NCBI GenBank assembly: GCA_040391865.1
Contig: JBEBWZ010000070.1
Coordinates: forward strand, 1 to 17,316
DNA from: Solimonas sp040391865
Lineage (GTDB): Bacteria > Pseudomonadota > Gammaproteobacteria > Nevskiales > Nevskiaceae
Direction of reading: 5' to 3'
Length of the DNA stretch: 17,316 bases
Of the stretch, positions 7,972 through 14,836 are shown piece by piece (within the stretch, counting starts at the first letter, position 1; each line of letters opens with the position of its first letter). Made by a program: the position numbers and the translations under genes. The notes below the pieces were generated by a model. That model did not search any database and was not told the origin of the DNA. It saw only the letters and a list, made by a program, of their open reading frames with translations.

Positions 7972-7995
7972 GATCACGGCCGCTTGGCGGTGATC
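7972..7995 (+). other. Intra-operon hairpin upstream of DUF4198 gene
   Basis: GATCAC-G-GCC (7972-7981) pairs with GGC-G-GTGATC (7986-7995) around a GCTT loop, with a single G-G mismatch. There is no U-tract. It sits in the largest gap of the reductase gene run (73 nt) and could be an mRNA processing or stabilising element between the two genes, or a weak attenuator. Confidence 0.45.
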
Positions 7996-8022
7996 GCTCT
8001 TATGTTGCCGTTGAAGATTCAA

Positions 8023-8028
8023 AAGGAG
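8023..8028 (+). promoter_or_regulatory. Strong ribosome binding site of DUF4198 gene
   Basis: AAGGAG, within AAAAGGAG, lies 6 nt upstream of ATG 8035. This fixes the start there rather than at the in-frame TTG at 7984. It is the best Shine-Dalgarno in the uptake gene run, suggesting this exported protein is made in higher amounts than its neighbours. Confidence 0.8.
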
Positions 8029-8034
8029 ATTTCG

Positions 8035-8856
8035 ATGAACCGTTCTTTCAAGCTGGCGACCCTGGGACTGGCGCTGTGCCTGCCGTTTTCGGTGCAGGCG
8101 CATCGTGCCTGGATTCTGCCCGCGTCCACCGTGCTGTCCAGCGATGATCCCTGGGTGACCTTCGACGCCGCTGTCTCCAACGACATTTTCCATACCGACT
8201 ATCGCCCGCTGCAGGTCTCCGCCGTGACGGCGCTGGCGCCGGATGGTTCGGGTGTGCTGCTGCGCAACGTCAACAGCGGCAAGCTGCGCGCCACTTTCGA
8301 TCTGCAGCTGCAGCAGAAGGGCACTTACAAGGTGTTCACTGCCAGCAATGGCTTGAGTGCCAGCTGGGTCGAGAATGGCAAGCCGCAGCGCTGGCCGGCA
8401 CGCGGTGCGACGCCGAAGCCGGGCGAATTTGCGACGGCGGTGCCCAAGCAAGCCGAGAACCTGGTGGTGATGCAGTCCTCGCGCCGGGTCGAAACCTTCG
8501 TCACCGCCGGCAGCCCCAGCAAGGAAGTCCTGGCGCCGTCGAATGTGGGCTTTGAGCTGGTGCCGATCACGCATCCCAACGACCTGTTTGTCGGCGAGGC
8601 GGCGCAGTTCCGGTTCCTGATCGACGGTCAGCCGGCGGTCGGCGCCGAAGTGACGGTGCTGCCGGATGGCATGCGCTATCGGAACGGTCAGGAAGCGATG
8701 GAACTGGTGTCCGACAAGGATGGCCTGGTCAGCATCGTGTGGCCGCGCGCGGGGCAGTATTTCCTCGAAGCGGAATACAAGGACGACCAGGGTGTGAAAC
8801 CGGCGACGCAGCGCCGCGGCGGCTATGTCGCCACCTTCGAGGTGCTGCCGCAGTAG
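8035..8856 (+). CDS. Exported DUF4198 protein, putative metal-handling
   Basis: Periplasmic protein of the DUF4198 family, 273 residues. Members occur near nickel, cobalt or iron transport genes, but their activity is not established. A signal peptide covers about 1-22, ending FSVQA, so the mature protein begins with His23 (HRAWILPA). This position and the downstream His53 (NDIFHTDYRPL) and His180 could bind metal. Two beta-sandwich-like regions are suggested, about 30-115 and about 165-270. The second resembles an Ig-like carbohydrate/metal-protein fold, with VGFELVPITHPNDLFVGEAA and a glycine-rich WPRAGQYFLEAEY. It has its own strong ribosome site and lies between a DUF2271 gene and the reductase, 6 nt before it. 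The function is inferred from context only; the family assignment is fairly sure. Confidence 0.82.
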   Translation: MNRSFKLATLGLALCLPFSVQAHRAWILPASTVLSSDDPWVTFDAAVSNDIFHTDYRPLQVSAVTALAPDGSGVLLRNVNSGKLRATFDLQLQQKGTYKVFTASNGLSASWVENGKPQRWPARGATPKPGEFATAVPKQAENLVVMQSSRRVETFVTAGSPSKEVLAPSNVGFELVPITHPNDLFVGEAAQFRFLIDGQPAVGAEVTVLPDGMRYRNGQEAMELVSDKDGLVSIVWPRAGQYFLEAEYKDDQGVKPATQRRGGYVATFEVLPQ

Positions 8857-8862
8857 CCATCA

Positions 8863-10563
8863 ATGTCATCGACGGTCCGTGGTCGGCCCTCTGCGGAGGT
8901 GCTCGGGACAGCCGCGCTGTTGCTCGCGCTATCGGTGTTGGCCATGGCGCTGCTGTTGCTGCAGTCGCAAGGCGTGCCGACCTGGCGTGATCCAGGGCCG
9001 CAGCGCCTGCTCTGGGCGGCGGCGGTGGTACTCGGTTACGGCCTGATCTGTGTCGGCATTGGCTGGGGGCATCGCCAGCGGCAGCGGCGAAACGGCCTGG
9101 CATTGCAGGTGCTGCCCGCGGCTGATGCGCAGACCCGTGTGCTGGTTGCGTTCGCCAGCCAGACCGGATTCGCCGAGCAGCTGGCCTGGCGGACGGCTGA
9201 AGCCCTGCAAAGCGGCGATCTGCCGGTCAGGGTCATGACCCTGGGTGAGCTGGATCTGCGGACGCTGACCGACTGCAACCGTGTGTTGTTCGTGGTCAGC
9301 ACCACGGGGGAAGGGGACGCCCCCGACAGTTGCGCGCGCTTCACGCGGTTGATGGCGCAGCCTCGGCCACTGCCCAAGCTGCAGTACGGCGTACTGGCGC
9401 TGGGCGACAGCAGTTACACCAATTACTGTGCCTTCGGCCGTGCGCTCGACCATTGGCTGCGCGAGAGCGGCGCACGGGCCTTGTTCGATACCGTCGAAGT
9501 CGACGACGGCGATGACGGTGCCTTGCGTCATTGGCAGCATCATCTGGGATTGCTCAGCGGCCATACCGATCTGCCGGACTGGCGCGCGCCGCGTTACCAG
9601 CGCTGGCGCCTGCAGGCGCGGGCGCAGCTTAATCCCGGCAGTTTCGGTGGCGCGGTATTTCATCTGCATCTGCAACGGATGAAGTACGAATCGGCCGCGG
9701 CCGGTGCGACTCAGGATCATGGCTGGCAGCCTGGCGACATTGCCGAGATCGGGCCGCGTAATCCGCTGGCACAGGTGAGGGCCTTGCTGGCCCGACTGGC
9801 GCTGGACGCCGAGGCAATCGTGAACGGCGACGACGGGCAGCAATTGACGCTGGCGCAGGCGCTGATGGACCGCAGTCTGCCGCGAGCCGCAGCGGCCGAG
9901 ACTGAGCTGCAGGCCTTGCGCGGACTGAGCCCGCAAGCCGTGTGCGATCAGTTGCCGCCACTGGCGCATCGCGAATACTCGATCGCGTCGCTACCCGAGG
10001 ACGGTGCGCTGGAATTGGTGGTGCGCCAGATGGCGCACCCCAACGGCGATCTGGGGCTGGGCTCAGGCTGGTTGACGGCTTACGCCCAGCCGGGTGACGA
10101 GGTCCGGTTGCGGATCCGCGAAAACCGTGGGTTCCATCCGCCACCGGAGCACTGTCCGCTGATCCTGATCGGCAACGGTACCGGACTCGCCGGCTTGCGG
10201 GCGCATCTGAAAGCCCGTGCGGCTGCCGGGGCACATCGCAACTGGTTGCTGTTCGGCGAGCGCAGTGCAGCGGCTGACTATTTGTTCAAGGATGAGATCG
10301 AGGCCTGGCAGGCCTCCGGTGTGCTGCAAAGGCTGGATCTGGCGTTCTCGCGCGATCAGGCTGAGCGGATCTACGTGCAACAGCGGGTGCAGGACTCTGC
10401 CGAGGCGTTGCGCTGCTGGGTGGCGGATGGTGCGGCGATCTACGTCTGCGGTAGCCTCAAGGGCATGGCGCCGGGCGTGCATGCGGCGCTGATCGCGGCC
10501 CTGGGCGCCGAGATGGTCGAATCCCTGCTGGAGCAGGGGCGTTATCGACGCGACGTGTACTGA
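8863..10563 (+). CDS. Membrane-anchored NADPH diflavin reductase, CysJ-like
   Basis: Flavoprotein of 566 residues that should move electrons from NADPH through FAD and FMN. Two TM helices (about 13-33 and 48-68) anchor it in the inner membrane. The flavodoxin domain (about 92-235) has ASQTGFAEQ, STTGEGDAP and LGDSSYTNYCAFG. The FAD domain has REYSIAS (370-376) and GLGSGWL (398-404). The NADPH domain has IGNGTGLAG (436-444), SRDQAERIYVQ (496-506; Ser-Arg and YVQ favour NADPH), YVCGS (527-531) and a C-terminal aromatic Tyr in RYRRDVY. Domains and tail match CysJ, but the connecting region between flavodoxin and FAD motif is short (about 110 residues), and Pro of the usual GTGxAPF is replaced by Gly. 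No cysI hemoprotein gene is nearby, so sulfite reduction is unlikely. The acceptor may be the PepSY protein or the imported metal. A 'sulfite reductase alpha' label would mislead. Confidence 0.9.
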   Translation: MSSTVRGRPSAEVLGTAALLLALSVLAMALLLLQSQGVPTWRDPGPQRLLWAAAVVLGYGLICVGIGWGHRQRQRRNGLALQVLPAADAQTRVLVAFASQTGFAEQLAWRTAEALQSGDLPVRVMTLGELDLRTLTDCNRVLFVVSTTGEGDAPDSCARFTRLMAQPRPLPKLQYGVLALGDSSYTNYCAFGRALDHWLRESGARALFDTVEVDDGDDGALRHWQHHLGLLSGHTDLPDWRAPRYQRWRLQARAQLNPGSFGGAVFHLHLQRMKYESAAAGATQDHGWQPGDIAEIGPRNPLAQVRALLARLALDAEAIVNGDDGQQLTLAQALMDRSLPRAAAAETELQALRGLSPQAVCDQLPPLAHREYSIASLPEDGALELVVRQMAHPNGDLGLGSGWLTAYAQPGDEVRLRIRENRGFHPPPEHCPLILIGNGTGLAGLRAHLKARAAAGAHRNWLLFGERSAAADYLFKDEIEAWQASGVLQRLDLAFSRDQAERIYVQQRVQDSAEALRCWVADGAAIYVCGSLKGMAPGVHAALIAALGAEMVESLLEQGRYRRDVY

Positions 10564-10576
10564 GATCAATCAGCAT

Positions 10577-10600
10577 TGACGCCTCGTTCCAGAGGCGTCA
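10577..10600 (+). terminator. Hairpin between reductase gene and HIT gene
   Basis: TGACGCCTC (10577-10585) and GAGGCGTCA (10592-10600) pair perfectly around a 6-nt loop, 14 nt after the reductase stop. It lies between convergent genes and could serve both strands, but no U-tract follows on the plus strand. Confidence 0.5.
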
Positions 10601-10632
10601 GCGCGGTGGCGGTGGTCGTGGATGTCGTGGGC

Positions 10633-10974
10633 TCAACCCGGAGGCCACTTCAGCGGCCGGCCGGCGATCACATGCAAATGCAGATGGAATACCGATTGTC
10701 CTGCCGCCGCGCCGTTGTTCACCACCACCCGGAATGCCTCGCCGTAGCCGGCATCCGCCGCCACCTTGTTGGCGATCAGCAGCAGATGTCCCAGTAGCGC
10801 CTGATCTTCGGCATTGGCATCGCACAAGCGCACGATCGGCTTGCGCGGCACCACCAGGAGATGGACCGGTGCGGTCGGATTGACATCCTTGAACGCCACG
10901 CAGAGCTCGTCCTCATGGACGATCGCGGCGGGGATCTCGTGGTCGCAGATCTTTTCGAACAACGTCTTCGACAT
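10633..10974 (-). CDS. HIT-family nucleotide-binding protein (HinT-like)
   Basis: Cytoplasmic histidine-triad protein, 113 residues, probably a purine-nucleoside phosphoramidase or related nucleotide hydrolase. The C-terminal triad FHLHLHV places His97, His99 and His101; His99 or His101 would be the nucleophile by family analogy. The N-terminus MSKTLFEKICDHEIPAAIVHED and PVHLLVVPRKPI match HinT-type members, and the length is typical. The minus-strand start is supported by GGAG (plus-strand CTCC at 10980-10983), 5 nt upstream. It is transcribed divergently from msbA, within about 80 bp, and convergently with the reductase gene. Its link to lipid A genes, if any, is unknown. Confidence 0.93.
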   Translation of the reverse strand: MSKTLFEKICDHEIPAAIVHEDELCVAFKDVNPTAPVHLLVVPRKPIVRLCDANAEDQALLGHLLLIANKVAADAGYGEAFRVVVNNGAAAGQSVFHLHLHVIAGRPLKWPPG

Positions 10975-10979
10975 GATGG

Positions 10980-10983
10980 CTCC
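10980..10983 (-). promoter_or_regulatory. Ribosome binding site of HIT gene
   Basis: The minus strand reads GGAG 5 nt before the ATG at 10974. The 10975-11052 stretch must also hold the divergent promoters for HIT and msbA. No convincing -35/-10 pair was found for either. Confidence 0.65.
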
Positions 10984-11052
10984 GGAACAGAATTAATGTC
11001 CGCAAGTTTACGCGACTTGCTAGCATATCCGGATGAATCCTCGACTCTTCCC

Positions 11053-12846
11053 ATGAGCGCATCCTCCGCCGACGTGGACCCCAAACCCTGGCCGGTGTAT
11101 CGGCGTCTGCTGGGCTACTCGCTGCCGCACTGGCGGATCATGGTGCTCGCCTTCCTGGCGACCGCGGCGTTCGCGGCGATCGATGCCAGCTTTGCGGCAC
11201 TGATCAAGCCCTTGCTGGACCAGGCGTTCGTGGCGCAGAACCCGGACTACATCCGCACCTTGCCGCTGCTGATCATCGGCCTGTTCCTGTTGCGTGGACT
11301 GACCTCGTTCGCATCGACCTATGGCATGGCCTGGGTTGCGCGACGGGTGGTGCACGACATGCGCGAAGTGCTGTTCGACAAGCTGTTGGCCTTGCCGGTG
11401 CGCTATTACGACCGCATCAACTCCAGCCAGCTGATCGCACGGATGAGCTATCACGTCGAGCAGATCGCGGATGCCACTACCACCGTGCTGACCGCGACGC
11501 TGAAGGACGGCCTCACCGTGGTGTTCTACATCCTGCTGATGGTCTGGCTGAATTGGAAACTGACGCTGTTCGCGTTCGTGGTGCTGCCGCTGATCGCGCT
11601 GATCATCCTCTATGTCAGCCGTCGTTTTCGCGCGATCAGTGCGCGCATCCAGCAGAGTGTCAGCAATGTCACCGAAGCCGTCGATGAAGCCGTCACCGGC
11701 CAGCGAGTGGTCAAGGTCTACAACGGGCAGCAGTTCGAGCGCAGCCACTTTGCCAAGGTCAACGAGAACAATCGCTGGCTGAGCATGAAGATCGTCGCTA
11801 CGCGGGCGACCAGCACCGCTGTGATCCAGTTCATTGCGGCCTGGGCGGTGGCGGCGATCGTTTATTTCGCGACGCATCCCGGCATGATCGAACAGATGAC
11901 GCCCGGAACGTTCGCCGCATTCATGCTGGCAATGCTGTCGCTGATGCAGCCGCTCAAGAACATGGGAACGGTCAACGAGCGCTTGCAACGCGGCATCGCC
12001 GCGGGGCACGAAATCTTCGAGATGCTTGACGAGGAAACCGAGCCGACCGATGGTGCGCAACACTTGCAGCGTGCGCGGGGCGAGATCGAGTTCCGCGATG
12101 TGCGATTCCGGTATCGCGCCGATGCCAGCGATGCCTTGAACGGTATCAACCTGAAGATCAGGCCTGGACAGACGATTGCATTTGTCGGGAAATCGGGCAG
12201 TGGCAAATCGACACTGCTGTCGTTGCTGCCGCGTTTCTACGATGTGGACGAGGGCGCAATCCTGCTCGATGGCCGTGACCTGCGTGACTATCGGCTGAAC
12301 GACCTGCGCAGCCAGGTGGCGCTGGTTGATCAGCAGGTGCGGCTGTTCAATGCCACGGTTGCCGAGAACATCGCGTATGGCCTCGACCCGGCCCCGGACG
12401 AAGCGCAGATCATCGAAGCGGCCAAGCGCGCGCATGCCTGGGAGTTCATCGAGAAACTGCCGCAGGGTTTGCAGACGCAGGTCGGTCAGAATGGCGCCAG
12501 CCTTTCGGGTGGACAGCGGCAACGTCTCGCGATCGCGCGTGCCTTGCTCAAGGATGCGCCGATCCTGATCCTCGACGAAGCCACCTCGGCACTCGATACC
12601 GAATCGGAGCGGATGATCCAGGCCGCTCTGGAAACGCTGGTTGAAGGACGCACGACGCTGGTGATTGCGCATCGTCTGTCGACGATCCAGGACGCCGATC
12701 TGATCGTGGTGATGCAGGATGGCCGCGTGATCGAAACCGGCTCGCATGCCACCCTGATCTCGGCGGGCGGCATCTATGCGGCACTGCATCGGATGCAGTT
12801 CGACGGCAGCAACGACGACGCGCGGCACAGTGAACAACTGGCTTGA
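11053..12846 (+). CDS. msbA: Lipid A export ABC transporter MsbA
   Basis: Homodimeric inner-membrane flippase that moves lipid A-core to the periplasmic face using ATP, 597 residues. The six-helix exporter domain occupies about 25-320. The ATPase domain carries Walker A GKSGSGKST (379-387), a Q-loop at ALVDQQVRLFN (423-433), signature LSGGQ (484-488), Walker B ILILDE (504-509) and the switch His540. Identification rests on these, MsbA-like helix text (IKPLLDQAF) and lpxK immediately after. The ATG at 11053 is preferred because MSASSADVDPKPWPVYRRLL begins close to the first helix. An in-frame ATG at 10996 would add 19 residues. Longer in-frame upstream sequence runs antisense through the HIT gene and is not a start. 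Overlaps lpxK by 17 nt. Confidence 0.94.
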   Translation: MSASSADVDPKPWPVYRRLLGYSLPHWRIMVLAFLATAAFAAIDASFAALIKPLLDQAFVAQNPDYIRTLPLLIIGLFLLRGLTSFASTYGMAWVARRVVHDMREVLFDKLLALPVRYYDRINSSQLIARMSYHVEQIADATTTVLTATLKDGLTVVFYILLMVWLNWKLTLFAFVVLPLIALIILYVSRRFRAISARIQQSVSNVTEAVDEAVTGQRVVKVYNGQQFERSHFAKVNENNRWLSMKIVATRATSTAVIQFIAAWAVAAIVYFATHPGMIEQMTPGTFAAFMLAMLSLMQPLKNMGTVNERLQRGIAAGHEIFEMLDEETEPTDGAQHLQRARGEIEFRDVRFRYRADASDALNGINLKIRPGQTIAFVGKSGSGKSTLLSLLPRFYDVDEGAILLDGRDLRDYRLNDLRSQVALVDQQVRLFNATVAENIAYGLDPAPDEAQIIEAAKRAHAWEFIEKLPQGLQTQVGQNGASLSGGQRQRLAIARALLKDAPILILDEATSALDTESERMIQAALETLVEGRTTLVIAHRLSTIQDADLIVVMQDGRVIETGSHATLISAGGIYAALHRMQFDGSNDDARHSEQLA

Positions 12847-13831
12847 GCGACGTTGGTACAGCGCAGCGGAGCCGCCTTTCTGGCTGCGGGTGCTAGCCCG
12901 GATGTATGGCCGCATCGCGCAGCGGCGGCGCACACGGTTCTTGCAGCAGCGCGATGCGGCATCGCCGATTCCGGTGCCGGTCGTGGTGGTCGGCAACATC
13001 AGCATCGGCGGCACCGGCAAGACCCCGTTCGTGATCTGGCTGGTCGAGCAGCTGCGGCAATGGGGTTGGTCTCCGGGCGTGGTCAGTCGGGGCTATGGCG
13101 GGCGTGCACCGAGCTATCCGCATCGGGTCACGGCGACCGACGATCCGGCGGTATGCGGTGACGAGCCACTGCTGATCGCCAGGCGTACGGGCGTCCCATT
13201 GTTCGTTGACCCCGACCGTCGCCGTGCGGTGGCGGCACTGCTCGCGCAAGGCGGGGTCGACATCATCGTGACCGACGATGGTCTGCAGCACTATCGTCTG
13301 CCGCGCGACTTCGAGATCTGCGTGGTCGATGGGCGGCGAGGGCTGGGCAATGGCTGGCTGCTGCCGGCCGGGCCCTTGCGCGAGTTGCCGGCGCGACTCG
13401 ATGCAGTGGGGCTGGTGGTGGTCAATGGTGAGGGCTGGTCGCCGCCGGATTCGATACCCCATCTGGTGATGAAGCTGGCGCTGGAGGATGCCTGGCCCTT
13501 GCGCGGCGGTGTCCCCTTGCCGCTGTTCCGCTGGCGCGGGCAGAAAGTGCATGCGGTTGCCGGCATCGGCCATCCGCAGCGGTTCTTCGACGCCCTGGCG
13601 GCGGAAGGCCTGTTGATCGAGCCGCATCCCTTTCCCGACCACCACGCATTCAGCGCTGCCGACCTCGACTTCGGTGATGATCTGCCGGTGCTGATGACCG
13701 AAAAGGATGCGATGAAGTGCCTGGATTTTGCCCCGGCAGCAGCCTGGGCAGTGCCGGCCAGCGCACAGATCGACACGGCAGCGGGTGCTCGTGTGCAACA
13801 ATCGCTGCAATCACTCAAGCGTACAGGCTGA
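12830..13831 (+). CDS. lpxK: Tetraacyldisaccharide 4'-kinase LpxK
   Basis: LpxK phosphorylates the 4' position of the tetraacyldisaccharide lipid A precursor at the inner membrane, 333 residues. An N-terminal hydrophobic/amphipathic segment (WYSAAEPPFWLRVLARMYG) precedes the Walker-type P-loop GNISIGGTGKTP (55-66), characteristic of LpxK. Further marks are TDDGLQHYRLPRDF, VVDGRRGLGNGWLLPAGPLR and FPDHHAF near the C-terminus. The GTG at 12830 is chosen because it gives the usual short leader before the membrane segment. It lies within the end of msbA, so lpxK is probably translated by coupling. The stop codon shares one base with the ATG of the next gene. Confidence 0.95.
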   Translation: MNNWLERRWYSAAEPPFWLRVLARMYGRIAQRRRTRFLQQRDAASPIPVPVVVVGNISIGGTGKTPFVIWLVEQLRQWGWSPGVVSRGYGGRAPSYPHRVTATDDPAVCGDEPLLIARRTGVPLFVDPDRRRAVAALLAQGGVDIIVTDDGLQHYRLPRDFEICVVDGRRGLGNGWLLPAGPLRELPARLDAVGLVVVNGEGWSPPDSIPHLVMKLALEDAWPLRGGVPLPLFRWRGQKVHAVAGIGHPQRFFDALAAEGLLIEPHPFPDHHAFSAADLDFGDDLPVLMTEKDAMKCLDFAPAAAWAVPASAQIDTAAGARVQQSLQSLKRTG

Positions 13832-14013
13832 TGGACAAGCGACTACTCGATATCCTGGTGTGCCCGGTCACCAAGGCGCCGCTGGAATGGCGTCCGGAGC
13901 GCAATGAATTGTGGTGCAAGGCTTCGCGGCTGGCCTATCCGGTGCGTGACGGTATTCCGGTCATGCTCGAGGAGGAGGCGCGGACGCTGACCGAGGAGGA
14001 ACTCCCCACGTGA
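13831..14013 (+). CDS. Trm112-family small protein (YcaR-like)
   Basis: Small protein of 60 residues, aligned by eye with E. coli YcaR (same length): MDKRLLDILVCPVTKAPLEW, then ELWCKASRLAYPVRDGIPVMLEEEAR. In E. coli YcaR the first motif is CPVC. Here the second Cys is Thr (CPVT), leaving only Cys11 and Cys29, so a full four-cysteine zinc site is unlikely. Its function is unknown in bacteria beyond a small fold resembling Trm112. It starts with the stop codon of lpxK (TGATG) and overlaps kdsB by 4 nt (GTGA), an ordering common in gammaproteobacterial lipopolysaccharide operons. Confidence 0.92.
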   Translation: MDKRLLDILVCPVTKAPLEWRPERNELWCKASRLAYPVRDGIPVMLEEEARTLTEEELPT

Positions 14014-14768
14014 GCTTCAAGGTTGTGATACCGGCGCGGCTGGGGTCGACCCGTCTGCCGCGCAAAGTGCTGCAGGAAATCGCCGGCAAGCCGGTGGTCC
14101 GCCATGTCTGGGAATCGGCACGCAAATCCGGAGCCGAGGAAGTGGTGATCGCCACCGACTCCGAGGAAGTGCTGCAGATCTGCCGGGACTTTGGCGCCGA
14201 TGTCCGCCTGACTGGCGAGCAGCACATTTCCGGCACGGATCGCGTCAATGAAATCGCACGACAGGCCAATTGGCCGGCGACCGCCGTCATCGTCAATCTG
14301 CAGGGCGATGAGCCGCTGATGCCGCCGGCATTGATCCGTCAGGTGGCGGACCTGCTGACGGCGGACAGCGAAGCGCATATGGCGTCGCTATGCCACCCAC
14401 TGCATCAGCTGGACGAATGGCTGAACCCGAACGTGGTCAAGGTGGTGATGGATCGCCGCGGGTACGCCCTGTATTTTTCGCGCGCGCCGATTCCCTGGCA
14501 GCGTCAGGGCAGCCAGCGTGGCGTACCGCGCTTGCCCGATGGATTGGCATTCCGCCATATCGGTTTGTATGCCTATCGCAGCGCGGCGCTGGCCGAGTTC
14601 AGCGAAATGGCGCCGGCTCCGCTGGAGGAATGTGAAGCGCTCGAGCAGTTGCGTGCGCTGACCCATGGCTTCCGCATCAAAATGGGTGTCACCGAGGATC
14701 CGCCGCCGCGTGGTGTCGATACCGAAGAAGACCTGCATGCCGTCGCCGCCTATCTCGGCGCGAGCTGA
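14010..14768 (+). CDS. kdsB: CMP-Kdo synthetase (3-deoxy-manno-octulosonate cytidylyltransferase)
   Basis: KdsB activates Kdo with CTP to CMP-Kdo, the donor used to add Kdo to lipid A in the inner core. The 252-residue product has the nucleotide-binding PARLGSTRLPRKVL near its N-terminus, ATDSEEV, HISGTDRVNEIA and LQGDEPLMPP, which are diagnostic of the family. FSRAPIPWQR and HIGLYAYR follow. The GTG start overlaps the Trm112 stop (GTGA) and is preceded by GAGGAGG, giving a good ribosome site. It is the last gene of the msbA-lpxK run and is followed by a perfect terminator. Confidence 0.96.
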   Translation: MSFKVVIPARLGSTRLPRKVLQEIAGKPVVRHVWESARKSGAEEVVIATDSEEVLQICRDFGADVRLTGEQHISGTDRVNEIARQANWPATAVIVNLQGDEPLMPPALIRQVADLLTADSEAHMASLCHPLHQLDEWLNPNVVKVVMDRRGYALYFSRAPIPWQRQGSQRGVPRLPDGLAFRHIGLYAYRSAALAEFSEMAPAPLEECEALEQLRALTHGFRIKMGVTEDPPPRGVDTEEDLHAVAAYLGAS

Positions 14769-14786
14769 TCCCACGCGGTAACAAAC

Positions 14787-14817
14787 AAAAAGGGCGACCC
14801 GCTGGGTCGCCCTTTTT
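14787..14817. terminator. Bidirectional intrinsic terminator between kdsB and rne
   Basis: AAAAAGGGCGACCC (14787-14800) and GGGTCGCCCTTTTT (14804-14817) form a perfect 14-bp stem with a 3-nt GCT loop. The GC stem is flanked by a T-run on the plus strand and, by symmetry, on the minus strand, so it can end both kdsB (plus) and rne (minus) transcripts. It is the only clear intrinsic terminator in the window. Confidence 0.95.
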
Positions 14818-14836
14818 GCTGCTGGGCTACGAGCCC

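Noticed and set aside
8929..9969. Minus-strand open frame across the reductase gene
   Set aside because: Opposite a gene with clear flavoprotein motifs; its sequence looks like a GC-rich shadow.
8863..10563. Assimilatory sulfite reductase alpha subunit
   Set aside because: Sequence resembles CysJ, but membrane helices, a short connecting region and absence of cysI argue for another acceptor.
10861..10995. N-terminal extension of msbA upstream of 10996
   Set aside because: It runs antisense through the HIT gene and adds no membrane helix; MsbA-like sequence starts near 11053.
11020..13020. Minus-strand open frame of over 600 codons across msbA and lpxK
   Set aside because: High-GC antisense frame opposite strongly identified msbA; it lacks domain motifs and a plausible start.
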